Assembly: GCA_016202725.1 (NCBI GenBank) | Contig: JACQOD010000096.1 | Location: 1-19,852, forward strand | Reading direction: 5' to 3' | DNA: 19,852 bases | Origin: Candidatus Aenigmatarchaeota archaeon | GTDB lineage: Archaea > Aenigmatarchaeota > Aenigmatarchaeia > QMZP01 | In this document: positions 14,062 to 19,852 of the stretch, one piece after another | How positions within the stretch are numbered: the stretch's first letter is position 1 | Layout of the letters: the number at the start of each line of letters is the position of its first letter | Made by a program: the position numbers and the translations under genes | The notes under the pieces: model-generated | Seen by the model: the letters and a program-made list of their open reading frames with translations, nothing else | Databases searched by the model: none | What the model was told of the DNA's origin: nothing

Positions 14062-16013
14062 TGGAGTCGATGGAGCGCCTGGTCGTCTACGAGATCAAGC
14101 GCCTGGCCCCGGTCCTGGGGAGGGTGAACGCTGCGCGCCTGTCGCGGGCCTACCTGCTCGCGGACGAGGACACCAAGAAGCGCATCTTCGAGCTGCTGGA
14201 CGCCATCAAGGCTGCCGTCTACGCGGATCCTGACCTCAAGGATTCCGTCCTCAGGGAGCCGCCCACTCCCCAGGAGAGCCAGGGGGACATCCGGATCGGC
14301 AACGTCCTCTACGGGAGGAAGAGACTCCACCCCTACAGCCTCCCCAAGGCCTCGCTGCTCATGCACCTGGGCATCTTCGGCTCCTCCGGGTACGGGAAGA
14401 CCAACCTGGCCTACACGCTCGTGGACCAGGTGTCCCGGTCCGGGACCCCGGTGATCATCTTCGATTTCTCCAAACGGAACTACCGCGACCTCCTGGCAGG
14501 CCCCCTCCGGGAGCGCATCCAGCTCTACACCCTGGGCCGGAATGCCGCCCCCCTCCGGTTCAACCCCCTGCTTCCCCCTCCGGGGATCCAGCTGTCGCAG
14601 TGGATGAAGGAGTTCTCCAGCATCTTCGACCACGCCTACTGGCTCCTCGGCGGAGGGAGGAACATCATCCTGAAGGCGCTGGACAACGTCTACCTGGAGA
14701 ACAAGCGCCCCCGCCTCCAGCACTTGCGGTCCTGGCTGGATGAATACGGGGCCTCCTCGCTCCCGGCGAGGGAGCGGAACTGGCTGGCGACCGCGGAGCG
14801 GCCCCTCGATTCCCTGTGCTTCAAGGAGATCGGGGAGATCTTCGACGTGGACGAGGGCGTCCTCCCCTCGGAGTTCTTCCGGCCAGGACAGGTCACCATC
14901 CTGGAGCTGGACGCCCTCGACGTGAATGACAAGACCTTCTTCATCGAGATCCTGCTGCAGTGGATGCGGGACTGGCTGCTCGTGAACGGGAAAAGGGAGC
15001 AGTTGCAGGCCCTGATCATCCTGGAAGAGGCCCACCACGTCCTCAACCGGGAGAAAAGCAGGAAGCTGGGCAGCGAGACCGTCATGGAGCTCATCTTCCG
15101 CGAAGTGAGGGAGCTGGGGATGGGGATCGTCTACATCGACCAGCACCCCTCCCTGGTTTCCTACCCCGCCCTGGGCAACACCAGCACGCACGTCTACATG
15201 AACCTCGGGCTGGACACCAGGCAGGCCTCGGACATCGACGACGCGGCGAAGCTGCTCGGGATCGAGGACGACGAGCAGCCCTACGTCCGCCGCCTCCCGA
15301 TAGGGCACGGGTTCTTCTTGGCGCGCATGCGCCTGCACGATACCTTCCTCATCGAATTCCCCAAGTACCCCCTGGTGAAGGGGACCATCCAGGACGAGGA
15401 CGTGACCGCGCACATGCGCCGGGGCCTGGAAGGGGCGCCTCCGCCCCCGCTGGAGAAGAAGGAACTGGGCGAGCAGGAGCTCAAGGTCCTCCAGGCCATC
15501 GGGGACGGGCGGGGGGCGTTTGCTTCCCAGATTTACACCGCCACGAAGATGTCGGGAAAGACGTTTGAAAAGACCGTGCGGGTCCTGACGGACCTGGGAT
15601 TGGTGGGCATGCACCGGGGCAAGAGCGGGAAGAACGTCCTGCATGTCTTCTACCTCACCGAGCAGGGGGACGCCCGCTACGGGGAGCAGTTCCCCCGCAA
15701 GGTGCAGGACAGCCCCAAGGACGCCGGGGAAGTCATCGACCAGTTCCGGGAAGGGGGCTGGGAGCTGCAGGGTAGGAAGCTGGTGTTCGAGGGGGGCAAG
15801 ATGGTGGTGATGATCGAGCGTTCCAGCCGCCGGGACCAGCTGCAGGAGGACCTGCGGGTCACCCCCTACTTCGTGTGCGTGACCGAAACCATCCGGGCGG
15901 CCCTCCTGCAGGAGGCGGCGCGGCTCGCCACGGAGGGCACCCCCCTCACAGTGTACGTGGCCTCGCCCGAGAAGTTCGCCAAGAAGCGGGAGTTCGAGAA
16001 GGTGGCGTTCTGA
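14058..16013 (+). CDS. HerA/DUF87-type ATPase
   Basis: 651 aa. A helical N-terminal part (1-75) precedes a HerA/FtsK-like motor domain with Walker A GSSGYGKT (108-115), FDFSKRNY after it (135-142), Walker B LIILEEAHH (319-327) and the sensor-like YIDQHP (359-364). A winged-helix domain follows (about 468-545, LKVLQAIGDGRGAFASQIYTATKMSGKTFEKTV...), then a C-terminal alpha/beta domain of about 100 residues that I do not recognise. Such ATPases form hexameric rings that move DNA; HerA proper works with NurA nuclease, which is absent here. The ATG at 14058 is chosen for the ATGA overlap and GAGGTGA upstream; ATG 14061 is equally possible. It is co-transcribed with the coiled-coil gene. Confidence 0.9.
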   Translation: MMESMERLVVYEIKRLAPVLGRVNAARLSRAYLLADEDTKKRIFELLDAIKAAVYADPDLKDSVLREPPTPQESQGDIRIGNVLYGRKRLHPYSLPKASLLMHLGIFGSSGYGKTNLAYTLVDQVSRSGTPVIIFDFSKRNYRDLLAGPLRERIQLYTLGRNAAPLRFNPLLPPPGIQLSQWMKEFSSIFDHAYWLLGGGRNIILKALDNVYLENKRPRLQHLRSWLDEYGASSLPARERNWLATAERPLDSLCFKEIGEIFDVDEGVLPSEFFRPGQVTILELDALDVNDKTFFIEILLQWMRDWLLVNGKREQLQALIILEEAHHVLNREKSRKLGSETVMELIFREVRELGMGIVYIDQHPSLVSYPALGNTSTHVYMNLGLDTRQASDIDDAAKLLGIEDDEQPYVRRLPIGHGFFLARMRLHDTFLIEFPKYPLVKGTIQDEDVTAHMRRGLEGAPPPPLEKKELGEQELKVLQAIGDGRGAFASQIYTATKMSGKTFEKTVRVLTDLGLVGMHRGKSGKNVLHVFYLTEQGDARYGEQFPRKVQDSPKDAGEVIDQFREGGWELQGRKLVFEGGKMVVMIERSSRRDQLQEDLRVTPYFVCVTETIRAALLQEAARLATEGTPLTVYVASPEKFAKKREFEKVAF

Positions 16014-17136
16014 GGGGCGCTCCTGTGCGTCACGAGCATGCCGCAGGCGACGGGCGGGGCCGTGCGGCACACTTGGCGGTCGCCATCCATCCTTGGATCG
16101 GGCGTCACTGGGCCCCCGCGGACTGCCTCCCGGCCCTGGCAGGCCCGCATGCGCCGCCGCTATGCGCCGCACAGCCGGCGGCCCTCGCCGCTGGGAGGGC
16201 GCCGCACAGTGCAGCATGGCCCGGTCCTGGCATCCGCTGCTGCCGGCTAATGGGCGGCGCGGACACCGTGGCCGTGCATGCCATCCGCCGGAAAAATATT
16301 CCAAAAAAAGCACCCTTTGAGAAATTTCATATGAGAAGGATAAAAGATCCCGGCCCCCATAACAATGTGATACCCATGCAGCGTGCTGCGGTGATCCTTC
16401 CCCCGTCTTCTGTTGCTACCCTATCCGCGTTCAAATCCTCCTGCTCCTAGCAGAAGGTCGCCGGCTGTTTCGCCTGTGGAGAGAGAAGGCCGTCCTTATG
16501 TGTACCTCCCGCCTTCTTCCCCCGCCTTATGACTTGCCTGTTGCCCTTCTGCCGAGCACCCCGGTCTTTCGTTCCTCTTGGCAGACTTTTGCCAAACAGG
16601 GGAGCGGGCAGAGCACAGGGTCCTCACAAGGCGTTCCAAGCCGACTCCGAAACTCCTGGCGCCTCGGCCCGCTCCCGTCACCCCACGCGATGGCGGGATC
16701 CATCGTGCAGATCGTTCTTTGTGTTTGTGCTCGTCTGTCCTCTGTTCTTTGATGCTCCGTGGAAAAACACGCGCGCGACCTGAAGGGAAGCGCGCGACGC
16801 CGCTCACCTGGCGGATGGACGGCATTGGGGATGCAGCGATGCGCCCCCTCACCTTACCTGCCAGCCAATGCTGGCCCTGCCCCCTGGAATCGTTCCCCTC
16901 GGAACGGCTCCTCCCCCGGACCTGCCTCACCGCAGCGTCCATGCTCATGGATTCTCCAGGGCAGGGGTGGCTGCCGCAGTCGCCCCTGCCCGCTCCTGCC
17001 CATCTGGGGAACTTCCCCTTCCCTGGCCGCCTGCAGGCCAGACCAGGCAGGCCCCCCTTCATTCCTCTTCCGGGGAGAGGAGGGGCGGTCTCCTGCAGCA
17101 GGGCACGCGATCGCGCTGCCCGTGTTTGGGAACGTG

Positions 17137-17144
17137 CATATAAG
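17137..17144 (+). promoter_or_regulatory. TATA box in gene-free region
   Basis: CATATAAG in GC-rich surroundings; no ORF follows, but a series of hairpins starts about 45 bp downstream. Transcription would begin near 17166. Confidence 0.4.
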
Positions 17145-17165
17145 CTCCGGTTTAAGGGTTTAGGG

Positions 17166-17358
17166 GATGGGATTTTTGGGGGTTTTTCGGGGGAGGTGGT
17201 GAGGATGCCTCCCCCATTCCCCTCAGCAGGCGGCTGCGGTGGGACCCAGTCCTGGGTTTGTGGTCATGCAGCCCACCCGCAACCGCCATTCAGCGTAGCG
17301 CAGGGGACCCCCTGTGTGCGCAAAGCCCGTTCACGATTCTCTGTCGGGCTTCGGCCCG
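17166..17358 (+). ncRNA. candidate structured RNA, left part of gene-free region
   Basis: Four hairpins follow each other. GGGGGAGG (17189-17196) pairs with CCTCCCCC (17208-17215). GGCGG plus GCGGTGGG (17229-17243) pairs with CCCACCCGC and CCGCC (17272-17287), enclosing ACCCA/TGGGT. CAGGGG pairs with CCCCTG around 17300-17315. CGGGC (17345-17349) pairs with GCCCG (17354-17358) around a TTCG loop, the very stable C(UUCG)G tetraloop. The purine-rich loop of the first hairpin and the UUCG loop favour the plus strand, as does the TATA box. No known RNA family is recognised; the 3' end is unknown. Confidence 0.35.
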
Positions 17359-18534
17359 CCTGCGAACCGGGACGTGGCATCATAGACCAAGGCCTTGCCA
17401 CTCTGCTTCCGTATGCCCGGCGGGCTTGGCGTTCAGAGCCCAATGCGGGCAGGAGCTTAGGTGGAATCCGTGGATGCAGCCCGGGCCGCAGCCGCGGAGA
17501 AGCAACAGGCTCCCCTGCGCTTTCCCCACAGCGAGGGAGGATTGCAGTCTCCATCGCTCCGTCCTCCCTCTGTCCACAGGGGAGGAGGCTGGGCGCACGG
17601 CTTTGCTGTTTGGCCGGCAACTGGCCTCCTCCCCCCCTTCTGCAGGCCGCAGTAATGCGCCCGCACTCTGTTCCCCCCCCACAATCGCAATGAGCGTGAA
17701 CCGTCCCAATCGCCAGCGGGAAGTGCGGCAGGCCCTCGTGGATGGCGGGGCCGACGACTTCCTGGGGCACGAGCCGCGCCAGGCGCAGAGGGTCTCTGCT
17801 CCTGCGCCGCGGCCCCGCCCTGATTCCGACCAAGGCATGCCTCCCGACCGCAGCGCCGCGGTGATGATGACGGGGCAACCCGCACCAATGGCAATGCGTT
17901 CATGACATAGGCATCCGCCCTCTAGCCCCCTTCGGGTTCCGGGGCCTCGCCGTTCAGGGGAGGCTGCCGTTGTCCTCTGTCCACCTTCCTTGAGAGGGAC
18001 TGCCCCCATGGGTTTCGATTCCTCCTGACCGCAATCCACCCCCGCTGCAGGGGCGCTTCCCGGGCTCCTCTGCCTTGGCGTCCGCAGCGGCGGGGATGTT
18101 GACCCGGCGCCGCCCCGCGCATCCGCGGCGGGCCCGGACGTCCTGGATGTGCGCGCGCCGGGGGTGGGGAGGAAGGTTCGGAGGGTGCTTCCTCCCCATT
18201 CTTTCTGTCTCCTTGCGGGGAGTTATGGGCGATGGCACATGCACGGGCCAGGCGTGCCGCATAGCTGCTGCAGAGAGGCGTGGGTCGTGGCCCCCTTCGG
18301 GGAGTTGCCGAATGCCATTCGACAGTGCGCTCACGTGGGTGAACGACATAATCAGCGATTCCTGCCAGGTGACGATGCTGTCCGTCACTGCCGTGTTAGC
18401 GGTCTCATTATTTTCTGTCGATTCCTAACGGTCGAATTGGCCATCGGCGGGGTGAAAAGCCAGGCAGCTCCCGGCAGGTACCAGGGCCCGTTGAAGGGAC
18501 GCTGCACGGTCAGGGGAATCCATGCAGCATGAAA

Positions 18535-18580
18535 CATGCCCAAACCAGTAAAGCCGGTTGGGTTGATGTATGACGATCCC
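18535..18580. repeat. 46-bp repeat, copy 2, uninterrupted (empty MITE site)
   Basis: It matches the split copy at 12997-13154 at 44 of 46 positions and lies in the same direction. It begins directly after the stop codon of the transposase-domain gene (minus strand). On the minus strand CCCAACCGG...CTGGTTTGGG forms a hairpin with a one-base bulge; the bulged base differs between copies (T or C) while the pairing is kept. Confidence 0.85.
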
Positions 18581-18868
18581 TTAGAGCCGCTTCCCGTACT
18601 TCCGGAACCACTTCAGGATGGTCCAGCGGGAGACCGTGATGCCCTGGCCCGCGAGGCGCTTCTGGACCTCGCCCAGGGACAGCCCCTTCCGCCGGAGGAG
18701 GACAGCGGAACGGATGTCCTCGGGGGAGAAGCGCATCCGCAGGAAGCCGTCGTCGGGCGTGATCTTCCTCCTGCAGGCGGTGCAGAGGCGCAGGCGCTTG
18801 CGCCCCAGGCGGTTGTAGCGGTAGCCGCGGTAGACCAGGCGGGCCTCCCCGCAGGAGGGGCAGTGCAT
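18581..18868 (-). CDS. stand-alone zinc-ribbon/HTH domain of an IS6-like transposase
   Basis: 95 aa. CPSCG (Cys3, Cys6) and CTAC (Cys29, Cys32) form a zinc ribbon, followed by DDGFLRMRFSPEDIRSAVLLRRKGLSLGEVQKRLAGQGITVSRWTILKWFRKYG, the N-terminal helix-turn-helix part typical of archaeal and bacterial DDE transposases of the IS6/IS240 and related groups. The catalytic DDE domain that should follow is missing: the stop codon comes right after the HTH and directly before the 46-bp repeat. It has GAGGAGGT before the ATG and a TATA-like CTTTAAAG (18891-18898), so the short protein may be made. It is either a remnant or a domesticated DNA-binding protein. IS1 InsA has a comparable layout and length. 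Confidence 0.75.
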   Translation of the reverse strand: MHCPSCGEARLVYRGYRYNRLGRKRLRLCTACRRKITPDDGFLRMRFSPEDIRSAVLLRRKGLSLGEVQKRLAGQGITVSRWTILKWFRKYGKRL

Positions 18869-18976
18869 ACCTCCTCTTGGCAGCGGGTCCCTTTAAAGGG
18901 CTCTCCCTTTGCGCACCAGCCAACGGCCATCCTCCGCCCCGCTTCGCGCGGCGGTTCACGCCCCGCCCACCGATAG

Positions 18977-19020
18977 CTTTATAAAGAAAGACGACATAAT
19001 TTTTTACTAGATAGTAGTGA
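18977..19020 (+). promoter_or_regulatory. promoter and operator-like palindrome of the 70-aa gene
   Basis: CTTTATAAAG (18977-18986) is a strong TATA box. TTACTA (19004-19009) and TAGTGA (19015-19020) form a palindrome with a 5-bp spacer and one mismatch, covering the expected transcription start. A perfect version of the same palindrome, TCACTA-N5-TAGTGA, occurs at 19385-19401 beside another TATA box. A repressor acting on both promoters is the simplest reading. Confidence 0.65.
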
Positions 19021-19034
19021 CAAGGAGGTAAAAT

Positions 19035-19247
19035 ATGTCACGGAATGACTTCGTCGGACGCGAAGATCGCGGGTCGCCTGCCGACCCGGCGAGGCTCGGA
19101 AACGCGAGCCGCAATCAGTTGGAGGACTATGCGACCGCCCTCCTGCGGAAAAACGGCTACCGCGAGAACGGGCAGCCGACTAATCAGCCGCGTCCCGATG
19201 ACGCGCTGAACCACGCGTACCGCGGCGGGACCTTCAGCGGCAAGTGA
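19035..19247 (+). CDS. hypothetical small protein, 70 aa
   Basis: A well-equipped small gene: a TATA box, AAGGAGGT 5 bp before the ATG, and a terminator-like hairpin 7 bp after the stop. The protein is hydrophilic, with the segment NQLEDYATALLRKNGY (about 27-42) likely a helix, and Pro/Asn/Arg/Gly-rich flanks. There are no cysteines and no membrane segment. I do not recognise the family. It is probably expressed strongly under control of the palindrome at 19004-19020. Confidence 0.75.
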   Translation: MSRNDFVGREDRGSPADPARLGNASRNQLEDYATALLRKNGYRENGQPTNQPRPDDALNHAYRGGTFSGK

Positions 19248-19254
19248 GTGCAAC

Positions 19255-19273
19255 GCCCCCGCTCCGCGGGGGC
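19255..19273 (+). terminator. hairpin terminator after the 70-aa gene
   Basis: GCCCCCGC (19255-19262) and GCGGGGGC (19266-19273) form a perfect 8-bp stem with a TCC loop, followed by TTTGGTTCTTCTTGTCTTCTT. The T-rich tail fits archaeal termination, which relies mainly on T-runs. Confidence 0.65.
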
Positions 19274-19384
19274 TTTGGTTCTTCTTGTCTTCTTGTGGTG
19301 CAATCTTCTGGATCCCGGGCCCTGCAGGCCCAGGGGACGCCGATCTTGTGGACGGGGAGAGGCGGCGTGTGTGCTTATCTTCTG

Positions 19385-19459
19385 TCACTATATGGTAGTG
19401 AAAGTAAACGATATCTTTATATACCTCCAATACCATATAAGTTTGTCACCATAGAGTGA
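19385..19459. promoter_or_regulatory. second promoter with palindromic operators
   Basis: TCACTA (19385-19390) and TAGTGA (19396-19401) are perfect inverted repeats with a 5-bp spacer. CGATATCTTTATATAC (19409-19424) closely resembles the first promoter's CGATAGCTTTATAAAG (18971-18986). A shorter palindrome, TCAC-N6-GTGA (19446-19459), lies where the plus-strand start would be. The TATA box is nearly symmetric, so a minus-strand transcript starting near 19393, on the palindrome, is also possible; it would run antisense to the 70-aa gene. No ORF follows on either strand. Confidence 0.55.
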
Positions 19460-19740
19460 GGACACAGGGCGCCCGCCCCCTCCCGGCGGGTGCCCGTCCA
19501 TCTCACCCACATCCTACATCCGGCACCAATGCTCCCGCATTGTTGCTTCGTCCGCACGGACCCATCCATACCCGCGGCGCACCGGCCCTCCCTTCGGGAG
19601 CAAGCCGAGCGCACGCGATTTCTGTAGCCCCAGCACTTCCGCTGGGACCTCCCGTGCGGACTTCCGTGGGTGCTTCACCGCAAGGGAGCCAGACTTTCCT
19701 GGTCTCCCGTTCCAAAAGAGATTCACCATTGAGAACATGG
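19456..19740 (-). ncRNA. candidate large structured RNA at right edge
   Basis: The region is filled with helices: GGGAGCCAG (19684-19692)/CTGGTCTCCC (19699-19708); a 10-bp long-range stem GTCCGCACGG (19550-19559)/CCGTGCGGAC (19652-19661), which encloses CCCAGC/GCTGGG (19629-19646) and CTCCC/GGGAG (19588-19600) within CGGC/GCCG; CAATGC/GCATTG (19527-19542); and an extended stem with 11 continuous pairs (19467-19477/19485-19495) continued by GGAC/GTCC and GTGA/TCAC. On the minus strand the loops are purine-rich, and that of CAATGC/GCATTG is GGGA, a GNRA tetraloop, so the RNA probably reads leftward. Helices continue to the window edge. I recognise no family. Confidence 0.4.
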
Positions 19741-19852
19741 AAAAGACCTGCACCTGCCGCAAGTCCCCTCGACCCTGTCCCATCCACGGCCCGTCCCTTC
19801 CCCAGAGTGGATGCGCGCCCACTCGCTGCATCCCCTTTTCCGCGCTCCCCGC

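Larger units (their letters stand above)
16014..18534. other. 2.5-kb stretch with no convincing gene
   Basis: Open frames here overlap on both strands, are rich in Pro, Arg, Ser and Cys, and show no ribosome sites or motifs, as expected from GC-rich non-coding DNA. Visible elements are an AT-rich patch at about 16291-16350 with a TATA-like GGATAAAAGA, a TATA box at 17137-17144 followed by strong hairpins (listed separately), and a 9-bp perfect stem GAGGGAGGA (17533-17541)/TCCTCCCTC (17562-17570). The length is unusual next to the tightly packed genes in the rest of the window. Confidence 0.6.

Noticed and set aside
16430..16449. tRNA-like 3' tail TTCAAATCCTCCTGCTCCTA
   Set aside because: The sequence resembles a T-loop and acceptor strand, but there is no matching GGAGG before it, no AGGAGCA acceptor partner, and no D or anticodon arm. 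It could be a remnant attachment site, but nothing else supports that.
16578..17693. 371-aa plus-strand frame and overlapping minus-strand frames in the gene-free region
   Set aside because: Several frames are open at once, composition is Pro/Arg/Ser/Cys-rich, and there is no ribosome site, promoter spacing or motif.
17859..17905. C/D box guide RNA
   Set aside because: GTGATGATGA resembles box C, but no CTGA box D or D' is found at suitable distance.
19616..19700. RNase P RNA on the minus strand
   Set aside because: AGGAAAGUC and ACAGAAA are in the right order, but the former sits in a local hairpin instead of free P4, and the P4 3' strand (ACAGAA...GGCUUA) is not found within the needed distance.
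19737..19852. Plus-strand frame MEKTCTCRKSPRPCPIHG... reaching the window edge
   Set aside because: The Cys/His pattern (CTC...CPIHG) is suggestive of a zinc site, but there is no ribosome site or promoter, and it is antisense to the structured region; the window ends before it can be judged.
1..19852. CRISPR arrays
   Set aside because: No regularly spaced direct repeats; the repeats found are dispersed single copies.

Overview
The window is from an archaeon with GC-rich DNA. The evidence is the archaeal transcription-termination nuclease FttA/aCPSF1, an archaeal proteasome beta subunit, the archaeal set of Era-like GTPase, DUF2073 protein and DUF2072-type zinc-ribbon protein, and TATA boxes (TTTATAAAG type) upstream of most genes. 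I cannot name the lineage; a euryarchaeote or a DPANN archaeon would both fit. Shine-Dalgarno sites and promoters spaced for leaderless transcripts occur side by side.

Layout. 1-7066 (mostly minus strand): a DEAD-box RNA helicase with a long structured leader, fttA interrupted by a 517-residue intein with a LAGLIDADG endonuclease, psmB, a 95-aa unknown protein, and the zinc-ribbon protein. 7067-11083: an accessory block with two AAA/DUF4143-type ATPases, a 43-aa zinc-finger-like protein and a divergent pair of small regulator-like genes, each of the main promoters carrying its own repeat or palindrome. 11109-12999: the DUF2073 protein, the Era-like GTPase and an unrecognised gene. 13403-16013: a coiled-coil protein and a HerA/DUF87-type ATPase, linked by ATGA overlaps through a possible 24-codon ORF. 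16014-18534: about 2.5 kb with no convincing gene, but with a TATA box followed by several strong hairpins. 18535-19852: a stand-alone zinc-ribbon/HTH domain of a transposase, a 70-aa protein with a promoter, operator-like palindrome and terminator-like hairpin, and a densely structured region at the right edge that looks like a non-coding RNA on the minus strand.

The clearest undescribed structure is a family of 102-104 bp elements with 14-bp terminal inverted repeats: three complete copies, one cut by the window edge and one decayed. All complete copies are flanked by 8-bp direct repeats. One copy lies inside a 46-bp repeat whose uninterrupted twin is at 18535-18580, so the window holds both the filled and the empty target site. 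This identifies a small non-autonomous transposon (MITE). The two 46-bp repeats lie in the same direction and bracket about 5.4 kb carrying the HerA-like ATPase, so this stretch may itself be an integrated unit; no integrase was found.

How the genes may work together: fttA (transcription termination), psmB (protein turnover), the helicase (RNA unwinding) and the GTPase/DUF2073/zinc-ribbon set are conserved information-processing or housekeeping functions. The ATPases, small regulators and MITEs look like accessory DNA inserted between them, in particular between the DUF2073 gene and the zinc-ribbon gene.
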